Counted from the first letter of the stretch, positions 8,351 to 17,719 are shown. The stretch is DNA of 64,000 bases from Flavobacteriaceae bacterium PS02293 (GCA_029960045.1 JASCOV010000003.1:396554-460553), one strand, 5' to 3'. The notes: generated by a model from the sequence alone, not told the origin. Numbers and translations are program-made.

Positions 8351-8381
8351 GAAAAAGAGACTGCGATAAAACAGTCTCTTG
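8351..8381 (-). terminator. duplicated hairpin between immunity copies (upstream)
   Basis: Same 9-bp stem as at 7801-7831, followed on the minus strand by TTTTTC. It lies between copy 1 and copy 2. Confidence 0.75.
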
Positions 8382-8386
8382 TAAAA

Positions 8387-8893
8387 TTATTTCAAAATTT
8401 TATAAGTAGTATAATCTTTAAAAGTCTTTAATTCATAAATTTTATTTTTATCAACATCAATAATTCTAATATCCTCTAAAGGAACATTTTGACAATGAAT
8501 GAAACTAATGAATTGCCAAGCATTAAACTTTCCTTTAACTATAATATCAAATCCTTTTTCTACTTCCAAAGAACTATACCATTCCCATCTTCTAATATCT
8601 TTATCAAGAAAATTATCAACACTCGAATGTACTCTATATAAGAGTTCATCGTACTTATAGTCATCATCATTTAATTGTTTTAGTTTACTTACAATTCCCT
8701 GTGGTAAGAGTTTCTCCCATTTAGGATCTTCATCACTTAAATTCTTATTTTGCAAAATTGCCAATACTGCATTCTTAAAATTATCTAATACTTCTTTAGC
8801 ATGGACTACATTTCTTACCCTAACAATCTGATAGCCCTTTAATGGCTTTTCTCCTTTTGTGTTATATTGTATGTTTCCTTGTTCTGTCATCAC
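8387..8893 (-). CDS. putative immunity protein, copy 1 of tandem family
   Basis: 168 aa (ORF start MMTEQ; the second Met at 8890 is equally possible). It follows the toxin candidate's stop by one base, so the two are co-transcribed and probably co-translated. No signal peptide. Acidic and aromatic residues are common (RRWEWYSSLEVEKGFDIIV). This copy would be the one matched to the current C39-like toxin domain, with copies 2 and 3 as duplicates. Function inferred from context. Confidence 0.75.
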   Translation of the reverse strand: MMTEQGNIQYNTKGEKPLKGYQIVRVRNVVHAKEVLDNFKNAVLAILQNKNLSDEDPKWEKLLPQGIVSKLKQLNDDDYKYDELLYRVHSSVDNFLDKDIRRWEWYSSLEVEKGFDIIVKGKFNAWQFISFIHCQNVPLEDIRIIDVDKNKIYELKTFKDYTTYKILK

Positions 8894-8894
8894 A

Positions 8895-11099
8895 TTATTT
8901 TTTAATAATTACTGCTTTTTTATTGAATATACTTTTAAAGTCTTCTAATTTCATGGAATAAGAAGCCCCTTGATTCATAGGTAATGGGTCACGTAAAAAT
9001 ACTTTACCATCTTCCACTTTCTCCAATACTACTGCATGTCCTTTAAACTCTGCTGTACCAATACTTACAATTGCTTTGTCCCCATCTTCTAGTTTTTCTA
9101 AAAGCTTTGTTAATTTAATATCTCCTTCAGCAAGAGCAACAACTTCATCTAAATAGCTGTTATACAATGCCTCTGGAATATCTAAAATAGAAGCGCCATT
9201 CTTATCTGTATTAAGAGCTTTTGCAAGATATTCTTCACTTTTTATAATTCCTTTATCATCCAATACCATCCTTAAAGAAGTTGGAGCACAAGTATAATCT
9301 TTAGATTGTCCAAAAACTTTAGTTTCACTTATCCATCTTTCTATTTTAATTCCTGCATTCTCGGCAAACGTTTTATTAATATCTCCGCCTCCTTTTTGTA
9401 GTTTTTTTCCTTTCAGAATTACCTCCTCAATATCTTGTGCTTCTTCTACTAAATCATCAGCTTTTGCGCCATTCTTCGCTCCCTGCAAAAGTTCTTCTAT
9501 AAATTTAATAAAACCTTTAAGCCCTTTTGCGCAGGCTTTCGTAAATCTAATAATAAATTTTGAGAGAAAAGCCAACAAATCCGTCATACCCATTGTTACG
9601 ACAGAAACCGTCTCTCTACCCAAAGTTTTAAGCAGACTTGCCATTTTTTCCACATATGTAGCACCTTTCACAACGTTGCCAGCACCTTGCGTAAAAATGA
9701 GAAGCAGAACATTGATAAGAACTTCAAAGGCAAGAATTCCTACATAAAAAGCCACAGTATATCGAGAGATATTACCAAAATATTCTTTCATTTTATCCAT
9801 TACTCCTTCCATATCAGATAGAGACAAATCTCCGTTTCCGCTAAAAAGGTCTTTAACACCCTGTAAAAACTTTGGAACATTTTCATTTATCCAATCGATG
9901 ACATCTTCTGCTTTCTCCAATAGGTCTCTTCTTTCCAGATATTGTTTGTAAGAAAACGTTTTGGTAGGTTGCAATAGAAACTCCAGAATATAAAGTACAC
10001 ATTGTACAAGACTAATAAGACCATTTAGAATTCCGCAGTAAAAAGCATTGCTCAGTTTAAGTATTTCTATTACTGTACTTGTATGCCTATCTTTTACATC
10101 GCTCAGAAAATCTTTTATATTGCCGATAATTCCACTGATTTTGTTTACCAACTTTCTAAAAGATTCCGGAAGATGCTCTATGGAAACATCTTTTACTTTA
10201 CTTGCTGCCTGTTTTACCAAATCCCAAACTTTTGTAAATGCGGCATCAGCTCCTTGCACAAAGGGATTATCTCCCAAATTCTCAAAGAATTGGGCTGCTT
10301 TATTCATATTTACAGGAATTGGAACTCCCAAAACAGGAACAATAGGTGTGTAATCTTTAGCTTCCGGATTATAATTTTTTTCTGTCGGTTTGAGGTTTTC
10401 CAGCTTATCTGCACACCAGCCAATAGCATCTGCAGGAATGGCAGATATATTTCCAAGAAGCTCATCAAGCTGCTTGTCATTTGTCAAAAACTGATATTCT
10501 CTCATTAATGCTTGATAAACAACTGTAGCATCAATTTTATCCTTTTCATAAGTGTAAGCAAGTTGTGTCAGATAGGAGGCTTCGTCTTTCAAAGAAGTAA
10601 TATCTTTAAAAAAATTTCCATTGATTTTTGATGGTAAGGGTTTAGGAAAATTCTTGAACATTGAAACAAAATAATCTCCCATTTTTGCAATGTAAAATGG
10701 ACCTGCAAAGTTGGATTTGGTTGTGTCAGGTTTTTCGTAGAACAAGAAAAGAGCTTGATTCTTTCGGGCATTTTCCTGATAGCTTCCATAAACTTCTGAA
10801 CCATTTTTACAAGGCAGAACTTGTGCATAATATTCAATTCCTTTTTCTCCATTTTCATTAATTCCTGTTGATGGAAAAGTGGAAACAGGATTATCTGTAA
10901 GATAAGAATAGCCCAAAGGTGTATTGCCATAATCGTGAAAAGCACTCCTGTAATCAGGTGAATCTTTATCTACCATAACATTTTTAATATTGCTTGTCTG
11001 ATTCTGAAAATCAAGGACTTTTCCTGAGCTCGCCACCGCTCTTAAAATCCTTTGGCTTTCTTCATCAAACAAATCAACATCGTCTAATAAATTTTTCAT
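8895..11099 (-). CDS. candidate polymorphic toxin with C-terminal C39-like cysteine protease domain
   Basis: 734 aa without signal peptide. Residues 1-340 are unrecognised soluble sequence. Hydrophobic segments at about 353-377, 447-470 and 497-520 look like a membrane-inserting or packaging region. From about 575 the protein resembles a papain-like, peptidase C39-type domain: C604 in YTCAPTSLRMVL, H688 in KGHAVVLEKV and D704 in FLRDPL, spaced as a catalytic triad. C39-like domains are known as warheads of polymorphic toxins. The tandem small genes directly downstream support a toxin/immunity reading. With no Sec signal, delivery by a type VI or other contractile system is plausible, but no such genes are in the window. 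Confidence 0.72.
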   Translation of the reverse strand: MKNLLDDVDLFDEESQRILRAVASSGKVLDFQNQTSNIKNVMVDKDSPDYRSAFHDYGNTPLGYSYLTDNPVSTFPSTGINENGEKGIEYYAQVLPCKNGSEVYGSYQENARKNQALFLFYEKPDTTKSNFAGPFYIAKMGDYFVSMFKNFPKPLPSKINGNFFKDITSLKDEASYLTQLAYTYEKDKIDATVVYQALMREYQFLTNDKQLDELLGNISAIPADAIGWCADKLENLKPTEKNYNPEAKDYTPIVPVLGVPIPVNMNKAAQFFENLGDNPFVQGADAAFTKVWDLVKQAASKVKDVSIEHLPESFRKLVNKISGIIGNIKDFLSDVKDRHTSTVIEILKLSNAFYCGILNGLISLVQCVLYILEFLLQPTKTFSYKQYLERRDLLEKAEDVIDWINENVPKFLQGVKDLFSGNGDLSLSDMEGVMDKMKEYFGNISRYTVAFYVGILAFEVLINVLLLIFTQGAGNVVKGATYVEKMASLLKTLGRETVSVVTMGMTDLLAFLSKFIIRFTKACAKGLKGFIKFIEELLQGAKNGAKADDLVEEAQDIEEVILKGKKLQKGGGDINKTFAENAGIKIERWISETKVFGQSKDYTCAPTSLRMVLDDKGIIKSEEYLAKALNTDKNGASILDIPEALYNSYLDEVVALAEGDIKLTKLLEKLEDGDKAIVSIGTAEFKGHAVVLEKVEDGKVFLRDPLPMNQGASYSMKLEDFKSIFNKKAVIIKK

Positions 11100-11138
11100 A
11101 TAATTTGCTTTAATTAATCATTATTGAATTCTTAGTAG

Positions 11139-11146
11139 CAAAGCTA
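11139..11146 (-). promoter_or_regulatory. candidate -7 box of toxin operon
   Basis: On the minus strand TAGCTTTG matches the Bacteroidota TAnnTTTG box about 39 bases before the toxin ATG. The -33 TTTG is not well placed, so support is moderate. Confidence 0.45.
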
Positions 11147-11207
11147 AATGCACACAACGCCAAAACTCGTCGTATTAAAATTTGTTTTAATTTTCTTATA
11201 AAAACCT

Positions 11208-11215
11208 TATTTTTG
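11208..11215 (+). promoter_or_regulatory. menD promoter -7 box, 4 nt from ATG
   Basis: TATTTTTG matches TAnnTTTG, with TTTG 23 bases upstream (11181-11184) as a possible -33 element. Only TAGT separates the box from the ATG at 11220, so the transcript should begin at or next to the start codon. Confidence 0.6.
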
Positions 11216-11219
11216 TAGT

Positions 11220-12884
11220 ATGAAGCAATATTCCGCAAAACGCAGCATCCAGATTCTCGCACATATTCTTGAACAATACGGCATCGATAAAATCATCATT
11301 TCTCCAGGTTCCAGAAACGCACCTTTGGCGATTCATTTTTCCGAGATTGATGCGTTCCAATGTTACAGTATTGTGGACGAAAGAGCGGCTGCTTTTGTAG
11401 GTTTGGGAATTTCAAAATCAATTAAAAAACCTGTTGCAATTACTTGCACAAGCGGTTCTGCAGCAACCAATTATTATCCGGCTGTTGTGGAAGCGTTTTA
11501 TCAGAATGTGCCAATTTTGGTTCTAACAGCAGACAGACCTGCAGATTTTGTGGATATTTTTGACGGGCAGACGATTCGCCAGAAAAATATTTTCCAGCAG
11601 CATTCTTACGGCGATTTCGAATTGTTGGAAGATGAAAAAGACGGCGCTGACGATTATAATTTTGAAACCATTAAAAAAGCGGTTGAATTGTGCATCGAAA
11701 AAAGTGGACCTGTTCATATCAATATTCCTTTAGCTGAACCTCTTTATAATCTTTTGGATGAGCTTCCGGTAATGCCTGCAGTTGAGAAAACGATTCAGAA
11801 AAAAAGTTATGAATTGCCTTCCAATCTTGTTGCAGACTGGCATACTTCCAAAAGAATTATGATTCTGACAGGAACGCTTGCTCCAAATCCGGAATTGGAA
11901 GCTCAACTTTCACAATTGGTTAAAAATCATACGGTTGTTGTTTTAACGGAAATGAATTCCAATCTTCAGCACGACAAGTTTTTCGCTCATATTGACCGTT
12001 ACATTACCGATTTCGCAGAAGAAGATTATCATACTTATGCTCCTGATTTGTTGATTACAATCGGACAAAATGTGGTTTCAAAGCGAGTGAAACAATTCCT
12101 GAGAAAAGCGAAACCAAAGCAACATTGGCATATTGATGAATATTGGCAACCCGACACTTATTACGCATTAACTCAAAAAATTGAAACTAAGCCAGAGATT
12201 TTCTTTTCCAAATTATTGAAATCTATCAATCTGGAGCCGAGACCTTTTTTCAATCTTTGGGATGTTTTGAAAGATAAAAAAGACGCCAAACACGAGGAAT
12301 ATCTCAATAAAGCACCTTTTTCGGATTTCTATCTTTTCAATCAGTTATCCAATAATATTCCTGAAAATTACAGAGTTCATTTCTCCAATTCTTCAGCAAT
12401 CCGATATGCACAATTATTTGAATATCAGAAATATGATGTGTATTGCAATCGCGGAACCAGCGGAATCGACGGCTGTACTTCTACTGCGATGGGATTTGCA
12501 ATGATGGAAGACGAACCAACGATTTTGATTACCGGTGATTTGTCATTTTTCTATGATATCAATGGACTTTGGAATCAGTACATTCCGCCTTACACGAGAA
12601 TTGTGATTTTCAATAATGGCGAAGGCAACATTTTCAAAATCATTCCTGGACCAAGCGGAACTAACGCTTTGGACGAATTCATTGCAACACAACATCACAG
12701 AAATGCAGAGTTATTAGCAAAGAATTTCGGATTCGATTATATAAAAGTTGAAGACGAAATCTCACTTGACCGTGTTTTACCAAATTATTTTAAGCCGGAT
12801 TCTAAACCGAAAATCTTGGAAGTAATGACTTCGGAATGTAATAATGCGGATATTTTGAAGCAGTATTTTGAAGCTTTAAAGTAA
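11220..12884 (+). CDS. menD: 2-succinyl-5-enolpyruvyl-6-hydroxy-3-cyclohexene-1-carboxylate synthase (MenD)
   Basis: 554 aa, normal length. ThDP enzyme of menaquinone biosynthesis joining isochorismate and 2-oxoglutarate. Visible motifs: SPGSRNAPLA near 28-37 (isochorismate site), E54 in VDERAA (cofactor-activating Glu), RGTSGIDG and the ThDP/Mg motif starting GDLSFFYDINGLWN. Menaquinone is the main respiratory quinone of this phylum. No other men genes adjoin. The promoter box ends 4 bases before the ATG, so translation is probably leaderless. Confidence 0.95.
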   Translation: MKQYSAKRSIQILAHILEQYGIDKIIISPGSRNAPLAIHFSEIDAFQCYSIVDERAAAFVGLGISKSIKKPVAITCTSGSAATNYYPAVVEAFYQNVPILVLTADRPADFVDIFDGQTIRQKNIFQQHSYGDFELLEDEKDGADDYNFETIKKAVELCIEKSGPVHINIPLAEPLYNLLDELPVMPAVEKTIQKKSYELPSNLVADWHTSKRIMILTGTLAPNPELEAQLSQLVKNHTVVVLTEMNSNLQHDKFFAHIDRYITDFAEEDYHTYAPDLLITIGQNVVSKRVKQFLRKAKPKQHWHIDEYWQPDTYYALTQKIETKPEIFFSKLLKSINLEPRPFFNLWDVLKDKKDAKHEEYLNKAPFSDFYLFNQLSNNIPENYRVHFSNSSAIRYAQLFEYQKYDVYCNRGTSGIDGCTSTAMGFAMMEDEPTILITGDLSFFYDINGLWNQYIPPYTRIVIFNNGEGNIFKIIPGPSGTNALDEFIATQHHRNAELLAKNFGFDYIKVEDEISLDRVLPNYFKPDSKPKILEVMTSECNNADILKQYFEALK

Positions 12885-12903
12885 CCATTGTCAAAACATA
12901 TTA

Positions 12904-12952
12904 TTGTCATTCCGTAGGAATCTGAACTGTTGAGATTCCTACAGAATGACAA
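12904..12952. repeat. palindromic repeat, GTCATTCC family
   Basis: A 20-base arm (TTGTCATTCCGTAGGAATCT) and its complement with one mismatch enclose a short loop. A second member is at 30508-30558. It lies between convergent menD and pabC and may also terminate transcription. Confidence 0.8.
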
Positions 12953-12978
12953 ACTCTAATTTTCAATTTTTTCTAAGT

Positions 12979-13605
12979 TTAAAACTCCAAATCCGATTCC
13001 TCTTTCGGAAGGTTAATAATTGTTTCAATCGGATAAATGAACATATCATCGAAGTCATTCAAAGCATTTATGAGTTGAAAATGTGTGAATTCTTTGATAT
13101 TATCTAAAGTGATTTCGGCTTCTTTGATTTCTTTTGATTGTAAAAGATTCTGTCTCATTACACCATTTAGAAGATAACTTTTCGGCGTGAACCAAGTTTT
13201 ATCTTTTAAAAACAATAGATTGGAATATGAGGTATCTGTTATCTGATTATTTTTCACAATAATGACTTCGTCGGCGTGACTTTTATCTTTCAATCTCTGT
13301 AATTGAGTTCTGTCAACAGACTTAAAGTTATAGTCTATTTCATTACCAATAACCAATTCAAAATCATCTAATTCTGAAATTGCATAAGGAATAATCTGTG
13401 TCTTAAAATTATTCTCCAAATCATATTCGATTCGGAATTTGTAAAGTCCATCTTCATCGTGTTCCAGATTAAGAAATAAACTGTAAATATCGATTTTACA
13501 CACTTTTCCAAAATTTGAAAAAGTGTCGTTCATTCTTTTTTGATGAAGTTCTTTCAGGAAAATTTTCTGGTCTTCAACTTTGATGCTTTCAATAAATCGG
13601 GACAT
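12979..13605 (-). CDS. pabC: aminotransferase class IV, probable 4-amino-4-deoxychorismate lyase (PabC-like)
   Basis: 208 aa, short for the fold-type IV PLP family. It keeps the late conserved blocks: DEVIIVKNNQITDTSYSN (the usual ITE.S.SN motif, with D for E) and LLNGVMRQNLL. It overlaps the pabB stop region by 17 bases, and pabB-pabC pairing in Flavobacteriales supports release of p-aminobenzoate from aminodeoxychorismate for folate. The N-terminal part is divergent and the PLP lysine is not certain by eye. Confidence 0.78.
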   Translation of the reverse strand: MSRFIESIKVEDQKIFLKELHQKRMNDTFSNFGKVCKIDIYSLFLNLEHDEDGLYKFRIEYDLENNFKTQIIPYAISELDDFELVIGNEIDYNFKSVDRTQLQRLKDKSHADEVIIVKNNQITDTSYSNLLFLKDKTWFTPKSYLLNGVMRQNLLQSKEIKEAEITLDNIKEFTHFQLINALNDFDDMFIYPIETIINLPKEESDLEF

Positions 13606-14560
13606 AGATTTTGTTTTTCATTTCTTCGTATTCGCTGACAAGGTCACTTTGATGGGTAATTCCACCTCCGCTTTTGAAAAACAGTTTCTCATTCTCTTTT
13701 TCAATAAAACGTATCATCACGCAGGAATCCAGACTTTTGCCGTCAAAATAACCTGCAATTCCTGTATAAAATCCTCTTTCATATTGTTCGGCTTCCAATA
13801 TGATTTCCAAAGTTTTGGGTTTCGGAGCTCCTAAAATAGAACCTGTCGGCAACAACTTTTGAAGAATTGTTCCGATTTTATTTTGATATTCAGATTTAAT
13901 TTCGCCCTCGATTTCGGAACTCATTGCCAAAAGATTTTTCTGTTTGGTTTTGATATAATCGATTCTTTGAAATTCTTTAACCTGAACCCTATCCGCAACC
14001 ATACTCAAATCATTTCTCAGCAAATCCACAACCGTATAATGTTCCGCTTTTTCTTTTGGGTCGTTTTTCAAGATATTTTCTGCATCCTCGATTTCTGCAT
14101 CGATTGTTCCTTTCATCGGATGTGTAAAAATCTTATTATCAATAATTTCTACGAAAGTTTCCGGTGAGAAAAATACGAATTCATCTTTAAACAGAACTTT
14201 ATATTTTGCCTTTGAAAATTTGAAAATATCTTCTAAACTTAAACTGGTTTCAATTTCAGTTTTAGTTGTATAATTAGTCAGATAAGAATTTCCTTTTCTA
14301 AGGTTTTCCTGAACGATTTCGAATCCTTTTTGATATTCTTCCAAAGTTTCCGGAAATGATTTCCATTCAAAATTTGGAATATTTGCGTATTGATAATTAG
14401 CGTTTGTAATATTCGGAAAATCAATTAACAAAGCTTTATTTTCAATTTCGTTTTTAGTGAAAATTCTGACTTCATCCATCAAAAAATTAATCAAGAAAAA
14501 AAAAGGTTCTTTTCTTTCTGATAATTCGTCCATTTTTTGAAACTGTGGATTCTCAAACAT
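13589..14560 (-). CDS. pabB: aminodeoxychorismate synthase component I (PabB)
   Basis: 323 aa, the short form lacking the N-terminal domain of anthranilate synthase relatives. Chorismate-binding signatures: HPMKGTID, DLLRNDLSMVADRVQV, GSILGAPKPKTLEII and GFYTGIAGYFDG. The KGTID motif fits PabB. It makes 4-amino-4-deoxychorismate for folate together with a glutamine amidotransferase not found here. The next gene (PabC-like) overlaps it. A TATTTTTG box ends 5 bases before the ATG. Confidence 0.92.
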   Translation of the reverse strand: MFENPQFQKMDELSERKEPFFFLINFLMDEVRIFTKNEIENKALLIDFPNITNANYQYANIPNFEWKSFPETLEEYQKGFEIVQENLRKGNSYLTNYTTKTEIETSLSLEDIFKFSKAKYKVLFKDEFVFFSPETFVEIIDNKIFTHPMKGTIDAEIEDAENILKNDPKEKAEHYTVVDLLRNDLSMVADRVQVKEFQRIDYIKTKQKNLLAMSSEIEGEIKSEYQNKIGTILQKLLPTGSILGAPKPKTLEIILEAEQYERGFYTGIAGYFDGKSLDSCVMIRFIEKENEKLFFKSGGGITHQSDLVSEYEEMKNKIYVPIY

Positions 14561-14565
14561 AAAAA

Positions 14566-14573
14566 CAAAAATA
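14566..14573 (-). promoter_or_regulatory. pabB promoter -7 box, 5 nt from ATG
   Basis: On the minus strand TATTTTTG is followed by TTTTT and the ATG of pabB, a near-leaderless arrangement. Confidence 0.5.
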
Positions 14574-14658
14574 AGAGAAAAGATGATAGCGAAAAGATAA
14601 AAGACTTAAAATGTGGTTTATCAATTTCGATAGACTATTTTTGCAAAAATTTTGAGGA

Positions 14659-15375
14659 ATGACGACGCAAAAACCGGAAATTGGAAAAATACTGACAGAA
14701 GCTTATCAATATTGGATGAGAACTTTGCCTTTTCAACTATTATTCTCTGTGATTTTCTTTTCAATTTTTATGTTTGGAGGAGCTTATGCTTTCAGATATT
14801 ACGGGCTTTTTGAAGAAGTTCAGAAGTTTCAGCACTTGCTTTATTCTGATACTGATGCTTTTTTGAAAAAATACGAAGTACTGATGAAAACAGAAAATGC
14901 TATGCTTTTCGCTTTGGTGGCTTTGGTAATTAAAGCAATAGTTTATCCTTTAAATATTGGTTTTTTGAAAATCTATAGAAAATTAGATCTAGGAGAAACG
15001 TTGGAAATTTCAGATTTGTTTGTCGGTTTCAATGGACATTATTTCTTTTTGTTTGCTATCTATTGCTTGTTTTGGAATATTCTGAATGTTTACATTTCTG
15101 TCATTTTGCCATTGAGTTTGGTTTGGATGGGAATGATGATGTTTGTTCCGGCTTTGGTTTTTTATAAGAATTATAATTTTTTTCAGGCATTTAAAATTAG
15201 TATTCAGCTTTTCTGGAAGAATATTATTTTGATTTTGGTAGCTTGTCTGGTTTCTATATTGATTTCCTATTGTGGACTAATTATTTTCTTTTTCGGGATC
15301 TTCTTGACGTTCCCATTTTGGAATGCCGTGATCTATGTTCTCTACAAGCACTTGATCGGCGATTTTGAGGAATAA
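14659..15375 (+). CDS. multi-pass membrane protein (hypothetical)
   Basis: 238 aa with about five or six hydrophobic helices (near 22-42, 85-105, 130-150, 153-170, 185-215). No catalytic motif. The layout (soluble start with EIGKILTEAYQYW, a DLF.GF motif mid-protein) matches the next gene (ETGAILSHAFENY, DLFIGY), so they are distant paralogues. Both resemble the poorly described DUF975/glycerophosphodiesterase-membrane-domain style of proteins; this is only a style match. A TATTTTTG box lies 15 bases before the start. Confidence 0.7.
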   Translation: MTTQKPEIGKILTEAYQYWMRTLPFQLLFSVIFFSIFMFGGAYAFRYYGLFEEVQKFQHLLYSDTDAFLKKYEVLMKTENAMLFALVALVIKAIVYPLNIGFLKIYRKLDLGETLEISDLFVGFNGHYFFLFAIYCLFWNILNVYISVILPLSLVWMGMMMFVPALVFYKNYNFFQAFKISIQLFWKNIILILVACLVSILISYCGLIIFFFGIFLTFPFWNAVIYVLYKHLIGDFEE

Positions 15376-15445
15376 TTATTTTTAAGTTTACGAATTTGAG
15401 CTATTTTTTATGTAGATTTGATAATCAACTTTAAAAATAAACTCA

Positions 15446-16198
15446 ATGGACAATTTTAACGATTTTGATTCTCCCGCTGTCAACCCGGACAAAGAAACCG
15501 GTGCTATTCTTTCTCACGCTTTTGAGAATTACAAAACCATACTTTTGTATGCTATTGTAGCTTTAATAGGAGGCGCAATCGTATCTTCACTGCTTTCGGC
15601 TTTGGTAGAAAGTATTGTTGGTTATGATTCCAATGAAGCTCAAGAAGTAATAAGAGATGCTTTTCAAAATGGAGATTATTCTTCTATCTCAGAAATTAAT
15701 GGTCTGAAAGCTAATATGGGAGTTTCTTTTCTAGTGGGAATTGTGCTTTATCCTTTGTATGTCGGTATTTTGAACATTATGAACAAGGCTAACTATAAGC
15801 AAAAAGTTGAGTTCTCGGATCTGTTTATCGGATATAGACAAAATACAGGAAACATTATTTTGTATTCTTTGATTTCTTATATAGCAATGTCTATATTATT
15901 CGTAATGTGCCTTTTACCAGCAATTTTTGCTGCTCCATTTTTCTTTTTGGGATTGCCTATCGTTTTATTTGAGAATAAAAGTGTGGGAGAGGCATTAAGC
16001 AAATCGTTTGATTTGGGGAAAGAAAACTATGCAACTCTTTTGGGTGCTTCCTTTTTAGGAGGTCTAATTTCTTTTTGTGGGATTTTCCTTTGCGGGATTG
16101 GCATTATTTTTACTGCCTTCTTTTTCTTAGCAGTCATGTACTCTGCATATTGCGCTTATTGTGGCGCTCCAAGACAATTGGGACAAACTAAATTTTAA
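15446..16198 (+). CDS. multi-pass membrane protein (hypothetical), paralogue of 14659-15375
   Basis: 250 aa with a soluble acidic start (MDNFNDFDSPAVNPDKE) and five or so membrane helices. The repeated pattern of hydrophobic pairs with an SDLFIGY motif and a late EALSKSFDLGKEN loop fits a membrane scaffold family with no assigned activity. It is followed after 8 bases by an AI-2E-type transporter gene, so these form an operon. Confidence 0.7.
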   Translation: MDNFNDFDSPAVNPDKETGAILSHAFENYKTILLYAIVALIGGAIVSSLLSALVESIVGYDSNEAQEVIRDAFQNGDYSSISEINGLKANMGVSFLVGIVLYPLYVGILNIMNKANYKQKVEFSDLFIGYRQNTGNIILYSLISYIAMSILFVMCLLPAIFAAPFFFLGLPIVLFENKSVGEALSKSFDLGKENYATLLGASFLGGLISFCGIFLCGIGIIFTAFFFLAVMYSAYCAYCGAPRQLGQTKF

Positions 16199-16206
16199 AA
16201 TAAACT

Positions 16207-17298
16207 ATGTCAGATTCCGGTAAACCAATAGATTCTGTTGTTATAAAACAGATAGCTTTAATTCTTTTGATCTGCGTTTTCGTAGGATTGATTTGCTGGA
16301 ATCTGGCTTTATTTATTCCATCTTTTTTAGGAGCTGTTACGCTCTACATCGTTTGTAAAAAGTATAATTATTATCTGGTTGAAGAAAAAAACTGGAAACC
16401 TTGGCTTGCTGCAACTGTGCTGATGGTAGCTTCATTAATTATTCTAATTCTTCCGGTATATTTTATAATTGATATGCTTGTTGCCAAAGCTGGAAATGCT
16501 CAGGCTTACATGGAGAAATTCAATATTTTTCTAGAGAAGATTCATCAGTTTATCTATTCCAAAGTAGGCTTTGATATTCTTAGTAAAGAGAACATTACGA
16601 AGGTTACCAATTTTGCCGGAACGCTTTCTACAAAAGCACTAAGCACAACAGTGAATACATTTACCGTCATAATGTCTATGTATTTCATCTTGTATTTTAT
16701 GTTTGTGAAAGCGAGATTATTTGAAAAAATTGTTGCAAAAGCAATGCCTTTTAAAAGAGCCAATACGAAAATGCTGGGTGACAAATTCACAAAACTAGTC
16801 CTTGCAAACGCCATCGGAATTCCTGTTGTTGCGATTGGACAAGGTGTAGTTGCATTAATTGGATATTGGATTTTTGGAGCTCCAAGTGCCATTCTTCTGT
16901 TTGCTTTAACTGCAGTTGCATCTATGCTCCCTGTTGTTGGTGCAGCGATTGTTTATGTTCCTGTCGGGATTTTTATGATTGCGGAAGGACAAACTGGTCC
17001 AGGAGTTGGTGTTTTGATCTACGGGCTTGTGGTTGTAGGATTGACAGATAATTTACTTAGATTTACTTTACTTAAGAAATTGGAAGATATTCATCCATTG
17101 GTTACAGTTTTTGGGATTATTCTGGGAATGAATCTTTTCGGATTTATGGGATTGATTTTCGGACCAATTTTGATGTCAATCACAGTTTTACTGATCCAGG
17201 TTTACAGAGATGAATTTTCTGACGAAGATACACCGCCAACGCTACAACTGCCGAATGAGAATGAAGATCTTGATAATAAAATTGATTTAATTGTATAA
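16207..17298 (+). CDS. AI-2E family transporter (PerM-like)
   Basis: 363 aa. Typical topology: two N-terminal helix pairs (14-45, 62-90), a long amphipathic region, then four or five C-terminal helices with the family's GIPVVAIGQGVVA, LPVVGAAIVYVP and LLKKLEDIHPLVTVFGIILG blocks. Members export small molecules or ions; AI-2 export is shown for TqsA only, so the substrate is open. The C-terminus has an acidic cytoplasmic tail. The next gene starts one base after its stop. Confidence 0.9.
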   Translation: MSDSGKPIDSVVIKQIALILLICVFVGLICWNLALFIPSFLGAVTLYIVCKKYNYYLVEEKNWKPWLAATVLMVASLIILILPVYFIIDMLVAKAGNAQAYMEKFNIFLEKIHQFIYSKVGFDILSKENITKVTNFAGTLSTKALSTTVNTFTVIMSMYFILYFMFVKARLFEKIVAKAMPFKRANTKMLGDKFTKLVLANAIGIPVVAIGQGVVALIGYWIFGAPSAILLFALTAVASMLPVVGAAIVYVPVGIFMIAEGQTGPGVGVLIYGLVVVGLTDNLLRFTLLKKLEDIHPLVTVFGIILGMNLFGFMGLIFGPILMSITVLLIQVYRDEFSDEDTPPTLQLPNENEDLDNKIDLIV

Positions 17299-17299
17299 A

Positions 17300-17560
17300 A
17301 TGGAAGGCTTAAATCCGGAAATTCTAAAAGAAATATGTGAGGTGAGAATGCCTTTCGGAAAACATAAAGATATGATTCTTGCGGATCTGCCAATTTCTTA
17401 TCTCGAATGGTTTCAAAGTCAGGGAATGCCAAAAGGAAAACTAGGAATGCAGCTTTCTACGATTTATGAAATCAAAATTAATGGCCTGATGGATTTACTA
17501 ATCCCAATCCGGGGAAAAGTCACTTATTATAAAGATAAAAAAACGACTTATCGGTTTTGA
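17300..17560 (+). CDS. DUF3820 family protein
   Basis: 86 aa from ATG 17300; a TTG nine bases upstream overlaps the previous stop and is unlikely. The motif MPFGKHKDMILADLPISYLEWF is typical of DUF3820/exonuclease-associated quorum-like small proteins, where a short Gly-Lys-His motif precedes a helical PxxYLxW region. Function unknown. Co-transcribed with the transporter. Confidence 0.82.
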   Translation: MEGLNPEILKEICEVRMPFGKHKDMILADLPISYLEWFQSQGMPKGKLGMQLSTIYEIKINGLMDLLIPIRGKVTYYKDKKTTYRF

Positions 17561-17719
17561 TTAATGCATGCCAGAAATAATATTTTCCTAAGTTTAGCAA
17601 TTATAGTGGTATTGTTTAATTCTTGGATTGTGTTCAATATGACAATTTGGAATCTAATAATTATACAATTTTTATCGTAATTTTGGCTTTCAAATGTTTC
17701 TATTTCAACAAATCTATTT

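Noticed and set aside
10083..10508. 141-aa plus-strand ORF inside the toxin candidate
   Set aside because: Antisense shadow with no recognisable domain; the minus-strand frame is continuous and makes sense.
16866..17051. Cys-rich 61-aa plus-strand ORF in the AI-2E transporter gene
   Set aside because: It is a shifted frame of a conserved membrane protein; Cys and Ser richness comes from reading hydrophobic codons out of frame.
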